Below, one piece after another: positions 7,799-16,286 of a stretch of DNA of 64,000 nt; positions within the stretch are counted from its first letter, which is position 1; each line of letters opens with the position of its first letter. Origin of the DNA: Phenylobacterium sp. Its GTDB lineage: Bacteria > Pseudomonadota > Alphaproteobacteria > Caulobacterales > Caulobacteraceae. The notes beneath the pieces are model-generated. The model did no database searches, was not told the origin of the DNA, and saw only the letters and a program-made list of their open reading frames with translations. The translations under genes and the position numbers were made by a program. The DNA lies in NCBI RefSeq assembly GCF_030698145.1, contig NZ_JAUYNW010000059.1, forward strand, positions 1-64,000. Direction: 5' to 3'.

Positions 7799-8121
7799 AG
7801 GGCGGTCCTCTCCCGCGCGGCGGCCTCGAGGGCGGCCGGCGATTGGCGCGAGTAGAACAGCACCTTGAAGAGCCCGATCGCGGCGACGGCGGCCAGGGCC
7901 ACGGCGAGGAAGCTCTCGCTCATGCTGGCGTGACGCTGGCCCTCGTAGAGGATCCAGGCCCGCAGCCCGGCCGCGCCGGCGAGCAGGTCGTAGACCAGGC
8001 ACTCCAGCACCGGGGCGTTGGGCATGAAGGTCAGGCGGGGCGACTGCAGGTAGGCGCGCGCCGCCGTGGCCATCGAGGCGATCGCCAGGGCGATGACGGT
8101 GATCCAATCGGTATCGGTCAT
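7783..8121 (-). CDS. Holin-like phage membrane protein
   Basis: A 112-residue protein with two to three hydrophobic stretches: WITVIALAIASMATAARAYL, LVYDLLAGAAGLRAWIL and FLAVALAAVAAIGLFKVLF. It overlaps the endolysin start and is itself overlapped by the preceding membrane gene, giving a compact lysis cassette. Size, topology and position fit a holin or antiholin. No named family is recognised. Confidence 0.7.
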   Translation of the reverse strand: MTDTDWITVIALAIASMATAARAYLQSPRLTFMPNAPVLECLVYDLLAGAAGLRAWILYEGQRHASMSESFLAVALAAVAAIGLFKVLFYSRQSPAALEAAARERTALWPRL

Positions 8122-8468
8122 CCCAGCTTCTCCGCTCGCTTGCCGGCGACCTTCATCGCCAGGTCGGCCGCCAGGGGGAGCGCGCGCCAGCCGATGACAG
8201 CGACGATCACCTTCACCCCGCCGATGGCCTCAGGGCCCGTCAGGTGCGCCAGGGAGGCGACCCAGGGGCCGAAGTAGATCCCGGCCAGGGTCCCGACGAT
8301 CCAGGCCGCCAAGGTCTCCACCAGGCCGCGTGTGATGTGGCCGGGGGGCCAGGGGCGCGGCGCGGCGAGGAACTGCACCGCGATCAGCAGGGCGGCCATG
8401 AGCCCCCCGGCCAGCGCGGGCGCGGCGTCGCGCCACCAGACCAGCCAGTCTGGATCTCGATAAGGCAT
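8118..8468 (-). CDS. Phage membrane protein, putative holin
   Basis: A 116-residue protein with three predicted membrane spans at about 15-35, 46-66 and 78-98, and a charged C-terminus (KVAGKRAEKLG). It is the first gene of the lysis cassette and overlaps the next gene by four bases. Two adjacent small membrane proteins before an endolysin suggest a holin/antiholin pair. A copy of the 17-bp palindrome lies 59 bp before its start. Which of the two is the pore former cannot be decided by eye. Confidence 0.7.
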   Translation of the reverse strand: MPYRDPDWLVWWRDAAPALAGGLMAALLIAVQFLAAPRPWPPGHITRGLVETLAAWIVGTLAGIYFGPWVASLAHLTGPEAIGGVKVIVAVIGWRALPLAADLAMKVAGKRAEKLG

Positions 8469-8526
8469 GGGGCCTCCCTCTACTGATGTTCAGGAATTCG
8501 CCGGCGACCCAGGGGCCGCGCGAAGC

Positions 8527-8543
8527 AGCGAACCGGGTTCGCC
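8527..8543. repeat. Dispersed 17-bp palindrome, copy 2
   Basis: AGCGAACCGGGTTCGCC, 16 of 17 positions. It is 59 bp before the holin-like gene (leftward) and 75 bp before the PEP-CTERM gene (rightward). Confidence 0.75.
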
Positions 8544-8617
8544 GCTGGCGCGAGGGCGATTGACAGAGTCAACGCCAGGGCGTGAGGGTGCGCGCAACAC
8601 AACCTACTGGGAGTCTG

Positions 8618-9265
8618 ATGATGCTGAGCTCTACGCGCGGGGCGCTGGGCGCGCTGACCGCCGCCGCCACGATCGCCGTCGCGGCCCCGGCCGGGGCTGG
8701 GACCCTCTTCGACTTCTCAGAGCTGAGCGATGGCTTCGAGCTCGGGTCCTACTACGCGGCCCAGGGCGTGACCTTCTCCAACGCCAAGGCGGTGGCCATT
8801 TCCCATCCGGCCGCCCTGGATCCCTTCGCGATTACCTCGATCAGCAACGAGGGCCTCGAAGGGACCTTCGCCGAGGCCAACGCGATCTACATCACCTTCG
8901 GCGCCGACGTCGGCCAGGCGGGAATTCAGGCCTTTGGCAACGGAGCCGCCGGGATCCGGATCGAGGCCTATGACGCCTTCAATGTGCTGCTACGCGCCGA
9001 GGAATACACCCACACCGCCGGGCCGGCTCAGGGGGTCAACAACACCTTCGGGGCCCACTTCGCCGGCGGCGGAATCCGATCCCTGAAGATCTATCAAGTT
9101 GGAGACGGGGCGGCGCTTGGCGACTCCGTCACGCTCGACAACCTCTTCATCACCGGCGGCATTCCGGAGCCTTCGACCTGGGCGATGATGATCGTCGGGT
9201 TCGGTCTCGCCGGCAGCGCGCTTCGCCGAGGCCGCCGACCGCTAGAGGCCCAGGCCCAGGCGTAG
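8618..9265 (+). CDS. PEP-CTERM (PEPxxWA-type) exported protein carried by the prophage
   Basis: A 215-residue protein. Residues 1-27 are a signal peptide ending APAGAG. The mature part is a beta-rich domain (TLFDFSELSDGFELG...GVTFSN). The C-terminus is a sorting tail: PEPSTWA, a hydrophobic span MMIVGFGLAGSAL, then RRGRR. Such tails are processed by exosortase/EpsH-type systems and are associated with envelope and exopolysaccharide functions. Start ATG 8618 has GGGAG upstream; a second ATG follows. The gene is rightward inside the leftward late operon, and its 3' end overlaps the fibre gene by 24 bp. This is the typical setting of a moron (lysogenic conversion gene). TTGACA lies at 8560 but no clear -10 follows. 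Confidence 0.88.
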   Translation: MMLSSTRGALGALTAAATIAVAAPAGAGTLFDFSELSDGFELGSYYAAQGVTFSNAKAVAISHPAALDPFAITSISNEGLEGTFAEANAIYITFGADVGQAGIQAFGNGAAGIRIEAYDAFNVLLRAEEYTHTAGPAQGVNNTFGAHFAGGGIRSLKIYQVGDGAALGDSVTLDNLFITGGIPEPSTWAMMIVGFGLAGSALRRGRRPLEAQAQA

Positions 9266-12200
9266 GGCCAGGCGTGGCCGGGCCGTGGCCACGACGCCAA
9301 CGGCCGGCGCGCTGACCACGATGTCGATCGCCGCCGGATCCGTCAGCCCCTCGGTATTGTCCGGGGTAATGGTGATCGTGCCGGCGGTGCTGGGCACGAA
9401 GGTCAGGGACAGGGTGGTCAGGCCCGCCACCAGGACGGCCGGGTTCTCGTCGAACACCCCCGAGCCGCCGGCCAGGGAGAAGCCGAAGGCGGTCCCGTCC
9501 TCGTTGCCGCCGTTCAGGACCAGGGTCAGCTCGACCGGGTCCCCGACGTTCACGCTCGTGTCGTCGGCCGCGAACGTGTAGCCGGTCGCCTGCGGCGCCG
9601 AGACGACGACGGCCAGGGTGTCGGAGGTGAAGCCCGTGGCCGCCGCCGTGATGGTCACGGTTCCCGTCCCGGCCGGCTCATAGTCGAAGGTCTGGGCGAC
9701 CGGCTCGGCGGCCGGGTCGAAGTCCAGCGACGCCGGCGTGAACGTGCCGCCGGCCCCGCCGTCCGACAGGGTGACCGTGGCCGGGTTGGCGAGGGCGCCG
9801 TTGAAGTCGACGCTGTACTCGCGCGCCACCCCGACGACGCCGGCCGGACCCGAGAGGTCGGAGACGGCCGTGGCATAGGTGTAGGGCGGCCAGGTCGTGC
9901 CGTACCCGGTCGCCGGCGTTACGTCCGTCGAACCCTGCTTGGTGAAGTCGGCCGCGGTCCCCCGATTGTTGACCGCCCCGGCGCCGGAGGCATCCCAATA
10001 GGCCTCGTCGCCCACCAGGAAGATCAGGGGCTGCGTTCCCGTCAGGCTCGAGCCGTCGCTGGCCCCGCCCATCCGCAGGGCGCTGATCTTGTCGCGCACC
10101 GCAGCGTCGGTGAGATCGATCCACTCGCGGTGGACATAGGCCATGGCCAGCACGCCGTCGATCGCCGCGCCGCCCACCCGAAAGAGGTTGTTCGCGATGC
10201 TCCAGCCAATGTCATGGGCGCCGCTCCCCAGGAATGTGGAGGGCGAGGTGGTGGCGTGCGAGACCCAGCCCGCGCCCACGTCGACATAGACCTTCACCCC
10301 GGCGGCGAAGTCCGCGGCGTTCATGTCCACAGTCATGGCGACGGCGATCTCGAACGGCGCACCGCCCGGCGCGGCGAAGGCCGTGGAGCTGTCGAACGAC
10401 GATATGATCGAGGTCGAGGTGTTGTTCCGGAAGCTGCTGAAGCGGAGCTTCCGCGTATTGAGCAGCTCGACCCGAAAGGTCGTGTTTCCGGTGTAGTGGC
10501 CAACGAAGGTCGTCGAGTTGACCCAGGCGGTCGGCTTGATCACGAAGCACACGGTCGCGTACCGGCTGTCGGTCCCGAGCGCGCTTGAGGTCGCGAGACG
10601 CCATTCATCCGGCGTCGTGCTGTCGATGTTCACGCCCGGCCAGGCATTGGCCCGCGCCGTGGTCACCGTCCAGGTGAAGACGTTGCTCTCGCCGAAGTCG
10701 ATGGTCTTGGCGACCGCCCCGAGATTGCTCGCCGAGGACGTGAGGCGGAAGTTGAGCCACATGCCGCTGGTCACCGACCCCGGCGTCGAGGTCCAGGCGG
10801 TCGCGCCGGCGTCGCCGGTCACCGTGTTGGTGCGGTACTCGAGTCCGGCCTGCGGCGTCAGGGTCTTGGTTCCGTCCGTCGTGACCTGGACCCAGCCATG
10901 CTCGACCACGGTCGAGAGCGCGATGTCGACCTGGTTGGTGATGGTCAGGTACGAGATCCCGTAGAGGTAGTCGCGGCCATGCGGCCCCGTGCCGAGGATC
11001 GCCTTCCAGCTCGGCAACAGCGTGCCGGTCCAGAGGTTGGGCACATAGGTGTTGCCGGTGTCGGGGGCGACATTGGCGTCGATCGCCTCGCCGGCCGTCG
11101 CCCGGTTGGTGAGCAGGCAGCCGGTGAAGGTCGCGCCCGCCCCGCCCGTCAGGCCGTCGATGATGCAATCCTCGAAGGTGGAGATCACCGCCGGGCCGCC
11201 GGCCGATAGGGCCTTAGCGGTGCTGGCCACGCCAGGCGCGCGCAGCCAGGTGTCGCGCGCGAAGCTGTGACCCGAGCCGCCGTAGATCGCCGCGCCCTGC
11301 GCCAGGTCGTCCATGATCAGCATGTTGTCGTGGCTGACGATCGCGGCGTTCGACACCGTGAGCGGGCGGCAACCTTCGCCGTAGTTGTAGCGGAAGGTCA
11401 GGTAGGGGTTCTCGTAGAACGAATAGATGTTGGCGTGCGGCCCCGATCCCCCCGTCGCCTCGTTCAGCTCGACGATGGTCGTCAAGTTGCCGTTGGCGAC
11501 GTAGAAGGTCGTCACCGTGCAGCGGTCGGAGGAATTGCCGTAGAAGTGGCAGCCGTTGTTGCCCGAGCTGGTGGCCCGGACCAGCCCGACCCCGACGCTG
11601 TGCTGCAGATCGTTGCCCTGCACGATGCAGCCGGTCGCCAGGCCGGTGTTCGAGAACCTGACCAGGGCGGACTTGCCGCCGTCCACGCAGGTGAAGAACT
11701 CCCCGGTGATGTCGAGCACGTCATAGCGCCAGGTCCCGCCGACTCGGTCGACGGCCACACCGCTACCCTGCTTGTCGTTGACCCCGGCGCCGACGAAGCC
11801 GGACAACTTGAAGCCGTAGATCGCCCCGCTCGAGACGCCGCTGGCGTCCATGCCCGTGTGCCGGGTCATGATTTCGGGCGCCGCGCCGCTGCTGAACTCG
11901 GCGTAGATCACCGGGGTCGCGCTCGTGAAGGCGTCGGCCTTCCACGCGAACTGGTCGGGCGCCTTGATCGAGGCCGGGTGGCCGACGATCTGGACGGCCG
12001 AGGCGCCCGTGGTCCCGTTCTCGTAGACCTCGCCGGTGTCGGTGTCATAGGACGAGCCGATGTCGAAGGTCATGACATAGGTCCCGCCGGTGTGGGCGGT
12101 GATCAACTTGCGGGACAGGAAGTTGCCCGACCCCGGCAGGATCAGCACCGCGCCCACGACGGAGTTCGCGCCGAACTCGGCGTCGAAGGCGGCGCGCAGG

Positions 12201-13063
12201 GCGACCGGGACCGTGAAGGTGCTGGCCGTGCCGGCGACGACGTAGGCGCTGACCGGCACGACATACATGCCGCGCGTTTCATTGACGAAAGGGTCGGCCG
12301 CGTACTTGTAGGGATCGCTCCCGACCGCGGGCCATTGCGCCCACTGGATCAGCCCGTCGGCCAGGTCGCGGTCGATCAGGAACCGGCCCTTGGTGAAGGG
12401 GCTCGAGAGCGTGAACTTCCGGATATTGGCGATCCGGGGATTGGCGAACACCTCGCCCGAGCTCGGCGCGGTGTGCGCCGGCAGCAGGTCCGCCCCGGTG
12501 ATCTCGGCCACGTCGCCGGTTCCCCAGCCGACGCCGGTGGCGTTGATCAGATTGGCGTCGCCGGCGACATAGGACGAGCGGATCAGGCCGCCGTTCTTGT
12601 GGACGCAGAGCGTCAGGCCCGAGGCCGTGTAGTTGGCGGCGGTCGAGCCCGGCGTGACGTTGACGTCATCGGGGCTGTGAGCCCAACAAGCGCCTGCCGA
12701 CGTACCGGGATCACTGTCATCGCCAGTCGCCAGGTCGACATAGACGCTCGTCGGCGGGCAGATGACCCGCAGCTCGGCCGAGGCCACATCGTTCGGCGCG
12801 GCGAAGGTCGACCAGGTCATGGTGACCGTCGCCACGTACTCGCCGTCCGACAGGTTGGCCGTGTCCCCGGCCGACGAGGCCGCCACGGAGCCGCCCGTCC
12901 GATCCCAATGGCCCGCCGTCCCCGTGGTCCAGGAGATCGAGCACGCGGTCGGCGCGCCCATGCCGCTCGGGACCATATGCGCGAAGAGATCGATCGGCGC
13001 ATCGCCGGCCGCGACGTAGCGGTCGCGATAGGCGCGGTACGGCTTGAGAACAGGCGTAGCCAT
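9242..13063 (-). CDS. Large tail fibre / receptor-binding protein with beta-helix and Ig-like domains
   Basis: A 1273-residue structural protein. The short N-terminus (PVLKPYRAYRDRYV) is followed by an Ig-like domain to about residue 105. Next is a long repeat-rich region (about 105-700) with the alternating pattern of a right-handed parallel beta-helix. A LamG/concanavalin-like segment follows (about 700-1080), then two Ig-like repeats at the C-terminus (DLSGPAGVVGV..., TSVNVGDPVEL...). This layout matches phage fibres or tailspikes that bind surface glycans. It is the largest distal tail gene and lies just before the lysis cassette in operon order. Specific enzyme activity is not evident. 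Confidence 0.75.
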   Translation of the reverse strand: MATPVLKPYRAYRDRYVAAGDAPIDLFAHMVPSGMGAPTACSISWTTGTAGHWDRTGGSVAASSAGDTANLSDGEYVATVTMTWSTFAAPNDVASAELRVICPPTSVYVDLATGDDSDPGTSAGACWAHSPDDVNVTPGSTAANYTASGLTLCVHKNGGLIRSSYVAGDANLINATGVGWGTGDVAEITGADLLPAHTAPSSGEVFANPRIANIRKFTLSSPFTKGRFLIDRDLADGLIQWAQWPAVGSDPYKYAADPFVNETRGMYVVPVSAYVVAGTASTFTVPVALRAAFDAEFGANSVVGAVLILPGSGNFLSRKLITAHTGGTYVMTFDIGSSYDTDTGEVYENGTTGASAVQIVGHPASIKAPDQFAWKADAFTSATPVIYAEFSSGAAPEIMTRHTGMDASGVSSGAIYGFKLSGFVGAGVNDKQGSGVAVDRVGGTWRYDVLDITGEFFTCVDGGKSALVRFSNTGLATGCIVQGNDLQHSVGVGLVRATSSGNNGCHFYGNSSDRCTVTTFYVANGNLTTIVELNEATGGSGPHANIYSFYENPYLTFRYNYGEGCRPLTVSNAAIVSHDNMLIMDDLAQGAAIYGGSGHSFARDTWLRAPGVASTAKALSAGGPAVISTFEDCIIDGLTGGAGATFTGCLLTNRATAGEAIDANVAPDTGNTYVPNLWTGTLLPSWKAILGTGPHGRDYLYGISYLTITNQVDIALSTVVEHGWVQVTTDGTKTLTPQAGLEYRTNTVTGDAGATAWTSTPGSVTSGMWLNFRLTSSASNLGAVAKTIDFGESNVFTWTVTTARANAWPGVNIDSTTPDEWRLATSSALGTDSRYATVCFVIKPTAWVNSTTFVGHYTGNTTFRVELLNTRKLRFSSFRNNTSTSIISSFDSSTAFAAPGGAPFEIAVAMTVDMNAADFAAGVKVYVDVGAGWVSHATTSPSTFLGSGAHDIGWSIANNLFRVGGAAIDGVLAMAYVHREWIDLTDAAVRDKISALRMGGASDGSSLTGTQPLIFLVGDEAYWDASGAGAVNNRGTAADFTKQGSTDVTPATGYGTTWPPYTYATAVSDLSGPAGVVGVAREYSVDFNGALANPATVTLSDGGAGGTFTPASLDFDPAAEPVAQTFDYEPAGTGTVTITAAATGFTSDTLAVVVSAPQATGYTFAADDTSVNVGDPVELTLVLNGGNEDGTAFGFSLAGGSGVFDENPAVLVAGLTTLSLTFVPSTAGTITITPDNTEGLTDPAAIDIVVSAPAVGVVATARPRLALRLGLGL

Positions 13064-13117
13064 GGGGCGGGGATCCTCTTGGGTCGGGGGAGCGGCGGGC
13101 GGCGGCGGCGGGACGCG

Positions 13118-13432
13118 CTAGGCGTCCTTGATTTCGAGGCTTTCTCCCGCGACCGTGACCGCGAACTCGCGGGTCTGGCCGTCGAGGATCAGCCAGCCGA
13201 CGTCGACGCCGGCGTCATCGCCGCTGCTGCTGAAACGCGCCCAGATGTTCCCGCCGGTGACGGTGAGGCTCCAGCACTGGCCCAACTCCCCAGCCAGGCC
13301 GGGGACCGCCACCGAGTTGACGGTCGAGGTGACCGTCTCGTCGGCGGTCGACTGAGACATCGGGATAGGCATGGTGGCGCCGGTGTCGGCGCGGCCGTTG
13401 ACGCGTGCGAGGACGACATGGACCGTGGCCAT
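13118..13432 (-). CDS. Hypothetical phage structural protein, 104 residues
   Basis: A 104-residue beta-rich protein beginning MATVHVVLARVNGRADTGAT and ending VAGESLEIKDA. It sits between the Ig-repeat protein and the large fibre, and shares their late-operon orientation. I do not recognise a family. It could be a small fibre-associated or decoration protein. A perfect copy of the 17-bp palindrome ends 34 bp before the ATG. Confidence 0.65.
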   Translation of the reverse strand: MATVHVVLARVNGRADTGATMPIPMSQSTADETVTSTVNSVAVPGLAGELGQCWSLTVTGGNIWARFSSSGDDAGVDVGWLILDGQTREFAVTVAGESLEIKDA

Positions 13433-13465
13433 GGGAGATCTCCAGGGTTGAGGGAGGGCGGCGCT

Positions 13466-13482
13466 GGCGAACCCGGTTCGCC
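13466..13482. repeat. Dispersed 17-bp palindrome, copy 3 (perfect)
   Basis: Perfect GGCGAACC-C-GGTTCGCC in the 58-bp gap between two late genes, 34 bp before the start at 13432. Confidence 0.85.
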
Positions 13483-13490
13483 AGGCCAGG

Positions 13491-14456
13491 TCAGGGAATG
13501 AATTCGAAGCGCGCGAACTCGGCGGAGACGATCACCGTGTCAGTCCGGCCGAGAGTGTCGGTCACGGTGCATTGGAAGGTGCCGTACTCGGTCCCCGGCG
13601 CCATGACGTGGGTGAATGTGGTGGTCGCCGAGCTCGGGCTGTTGATCGAACCCACCCCGCTCAGCCGGACCCAGGCATGGGAGGCCGCAGTACCGCCCGT
13701 CACTGAGACGCTGGTCGAGTCCGTGGTCACCGTCGCCTCGGTGGCCAGGGCCGAAACGTACGTTGGATCGGCCGTAGCCTCGAGCGGCGGCGGGGCCGTG
13801 CCGTCGTTGATCAGCACGACGCCATAGTCGACGAAGGCGGTCTGAGGCGTGGGGCTGAGCGAATCGGTCACCGTCCCGCGCACCGTGCCGGACACCCCGC
13901 CGCCGGGGCCAAGAGACCGGGAATGGGTCGAGGCGGCGCTTCCCGCGCTGTTGATGCTGAAGTCGTTGGCCGTCAGGTGGGCGTGGCTGTAGCTGTAGGG
14001 CGGAACCCCGCCCGCCGGCACGAGCGTGACGCCGTCGCTGGTCACCGTGATCGTCCCGCTCGAGGTCTGGGTCTTCACCCCGGATCCGGAGGTGGACACC
14101 GAGAGCGGCGGGTTGCTGCGCTCGAGGTAGACGTTGACCGTGTTGGACGGGAGCACCTGGCCAGTAATCAGGTCGGTCACCGTGTCCACGAAGCCGCCCG
14201 AGATCCCGCCGGGGCTCATGCCTGAGGCTTGGAAGGTGGTGGTCGCGGCGCTGGCCGAGACCGGGTCGATCGAGGCGTCGCCGCTCACCTGGGCCCAGCT
14301 ATGCGAGAACGATCCAGAACCGCCGGTGACCGTCGTCGTCGCGGAATTCGAGGTGACGGTCGATCCGGAGTCCGAGCCGCTGACGCTCGAGGGCGCTGAC
14401 GCCACGGACATCGGCGGATAGGCGTTGCCCATCATCATGCAGGCGCCGGAACTCAT
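13491..14456 (-). CDS. Phage protein with three tandem Ig/PKD-like repeats
   Basis: A 321-residue protein made almost wholly of three related blocks of about 95 residues. Each has a Ser/Thr-rich strand, a turn of the type TGG(S/T)..SHSW or GGVPPYSYSHAH, and a late segment like TTTFQA or TTTFTH followed by G.FVDTVTD or TFQCTVTD. Ig-like repeats on phage tails and capsids commonly give weak carbohydrate adhesion. No catalytic motif. It lies between the tail-tip genes and the fibre. Confidence 0.7.
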   Translation of the reverse strand: MSSGACMMMGNAYPPMSVASAPSSVSGSDSGSTVTSNSATTTVTGGSGSFSHSWAQVSGDASIDPVSASAATTTFQASGMSPGGISGGFVDTVTDLITGQVLPSNTVNVYLERSNPPLSVSTSGSGVKTQTSSGTITVTSDGVTLVPAGGVPPYSYSHAHLTANDFSINSAGSAASTHSRSLGPGGGVSGTVRGTVTDSLSPTPQTAFVDYGVVLINDGTAPPPLEATADPTYVSALATEATVTTDSTSVSVTGGTAASHAWVRLSGVGSINSPSSATTTFTHVMAPGTEYGTFQCTVTDTLGRTDTVIVSAEFARFEFIP

Positions 14457-14457
14457 C

Positions 14458-15384
14458 CTAGCCGGCCTTCACGAAGGTCGCCTTGCAGGCCTGGGTCGTC
14501 GCATCGATGCACTGCAGGCGCACCGCATCCATCTTGTTCGCCCCGGTGCTGAGCGTGGGCGTGCCCTGTTGGCCGAAATCCCAGACGCCCGGCAGGGCGC
14601 AGAGACGAGGACCGCCGGTGGCCGGCTGCACGGGATAGAACACGTAGTACTCGCCCTCGAGCATGTTGGTGGGCGTGGCCAGGGTGCGGTTCCCGCCCAG
14701 CACGACCTTGGCGTGGAAGCCCTGGGTCGCGGCGTTCCAATTGATCGTGGCGCCATCGGTCAGGGTCTGGATCGCGTTGGCGGCCGAGCGGGCCGCCGGC
14801 GAGATCGCCTTATCGGCCGCGGTCCCCGCCCAGATCTCGGCGGGCGTGGCGGTCGGCAGGGCCATTTCGCAGGTGAGCGCGACAGACCACGCCGAGTGCG
14901 ACCCCGTGCCGACCGGCTCAGCCATGACCATCAGGTCGAGAGCGCCGGAGCCCGAGTTGTAGGCCATGACCCTGGCCATGAAGTTGAAGATCGCATTCGC
15001 GGTCACCGCGACCACGACCATGTGCCCAGGGATCAGGGCCTTGCCGGTCTGGATGGTGATCGTGAGCTCATCGTCGGCGTCAAGCGCCGACAGGTCGATA
15101 GGTGTCACGCTGCTCGCGACAGTGCCCGGCGCGTTGAGCGCGGTCAGGGCCGAGGCGCTGGCGGCGGCGGCCGAGGCGGCGGCGGCGATGCGGTCTTGGC
15201 CGGTCTGGACCCGGTCGGCGATGATCGTGCCGATCGCGTCATTGGTCGCCGCGACCATGGCGATGATCTCGCCCGCGAACACCACGATCCATGCCAGAAA
15301 GGCGTTCATGCGCGTGATGAAGGTCGCCGGCGGATTGCTCCGCGACGGGGCGACCGGAGGGGCGGTCAGGGTGGGGATCGTCAT
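14458..15384 (-). CDS. Phage tail fibre-like protein, 308 residues
   Basis: Residues 1-60 include a hydrophobic/coiled stretch (FLAWIVVFAGEIIAMVAATND), followed by an Ala-rich helix (IAAAASAAAASASALTAL) as seen in short fibre shafts. The rest is beta-rich, with GTAADKAISPAA and KVVLGGNRTLATP typical of phage fibre/tail-associated proteins. The ATG at 15384 overlaps the stop of the upstream gene (ATGA). The frame is open farther upstream but that part overlaps the preceding gene and is not real. Exact role unknown. Confidence 0.7.
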   Translation of the reverse strand: MTIPTLTAPPVAPSRSNPPATFITRMNAFLAWIVVFAGEIIAMVAATNDAIGTIIADRVQTGQDRIAAAASAAAASASALTALNAPGTVASSVTPIDLSALDADDELTITIQTGKALIPGHMVVVAVTANAIFNFMARVMAYNSGSGALDLMVMAEPVGTGSHSAWSVALTCEMALPTATPAEIWAGTAADKAISPAARSAANAIQTLTDGATINWNAATQGFHAKVVLGGNRTLATPTNMLEGEYYVFYPVQPATGGPRLCALPGVWDFGQQGTPTLSTGANKMDAVRLQCIDATTQACKATFVKAG

Positions 15385-16286
15385 GTCGCGGGAAGCCCCT
15401 TGAGATTGATCGAGAGCAGGGATCGGGTCGGCCAGGGAATGGCCGTGCTGAAGTCCTCGTAGAACCCGAAGACGATCGTCGATCCGAAGTCCTCGTCGCC
15501 GATGTAGACGACGGCGCGGGCCCGGAAGCCGGAGAGCAGGCGCATGAGCGCGTCGACGAAACGGTTCTCGATCATCAGCGCGAAGCTGGCCTTGCGGATG
15601 AAGGCGCGCTCGACGATCCGGTAGTTCGCGAAGGCGTCTTGCTCGATGACGCTGAAGTCCTGGATCCCCAGCACCGGCCCCCATTGCGTGCCGCCGAGAT
15701 CCTGGACCCGGCCGAGCGCGCAGACGCCCCAGCGAACCGTGGCGCCAGGATCGGCCAGGGTGATCTCGATCTCGGCGCCAGCGAAGGCCGGCAGCTCCAG
15801 CTCGACCAGGTCGGCCCGCCGCAGGATCGGATCGAAGGCGTAGGCGTAGGGGTCGACGATCCCGCCGGGGTCGGTCAGGTCATAGGTCACGTCCCAGACG
15901 ACACCCTCGACCGCGTCGGTCACCACGATCCGCGCCGTGGCCGCCTCGATGTTGAGCAGTGCGATCCCGGTGACCAGGTCCGGAAGCGTGATCGTCACCG
16001 AGATCTCGTCGGCGTCGGCGGTCTGCGAGCTGAGCGAGGCGTCGAACATCCGCCAGCGGTTGGCCGCCCCGGTCTCGAGCCACCAGGTGCTCGAGGTCGA
16101 GGCGCCCGGGACCTTGTTCAGGTTGGCCGCCTGCAGGGAGACGAACAGCTTGTGCTCGAAGAGTCCGGTCCCGCGCACCGTGACGTTGGCGGCGTAGGTG
16201 GTCCCGGAGTCCCAGACCGGCTCATCCTCGGCGACGCTGCTGACCAGGTCGTCTTCGGTCACCGTGATCGGGTCGATCACCTTCAT
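15381..16286 (-). CDS. Phage distal tail/tail-tip protein, unrecognised family
   Basis: A 301-residue protein following the tape measure gene with a four-base overlap, the place of distal-tail or baseplate proteins. An N-terminal segment, EPVWDSGTTYAANVTVRG, resembles the small chitin/carbohydrate-binding modules found in phage tail proteins. The C-terminal half (FANYRIVERAFIRKASFAL...FEDFSTAIPWPTRS-like) is mixed alpha/beta with no family I can name. The lambda M/L/K/I/J set is absent, so this gene may take over several of their jobs. Confidence 0.65.
   Translation of the reverse strand: MKVIDPITVTEDDLVSSVAEDEPVWDSGTTYAANVTVRGTGLFEHKLFVSLQAANLNKVPGASTSSTWWLETGAANRWRMFDASLSSQTADADEISVTITLPDLVTGIALLNIEAATARIVVTDAVEGVVWDVTYDLTDPGGIVDPYAYAFDPILRRADLVELELPAFAGAEIEITLADPGATVRWGVCALGRVQDLGGTQWGPVLGIQDFSVIEQDAFANYRIVERAFIRKASFALMIENRFVDALMRLLSGFRARAVVYIGDEDFGSTIVFGFYEDFSTAIPWPTRSLLSINLKGLPAT

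Noticed and set aside
11267-13501. A 744-codon rightward frame opposite the tail fibre gene
   Set aside because: Shadow of the fibre gene; low-complexity Arg/Gly/Asp/Val translation without motifs.
14458-15684. N-terminal extension of the 308-residue fibre-like protein to 408 residues
   Set aside because: The extra 100 codons lie over the preceding tail gene in another frame and read as shadow sequence; the ATG at 15384 with ATGA overlap is the real start.
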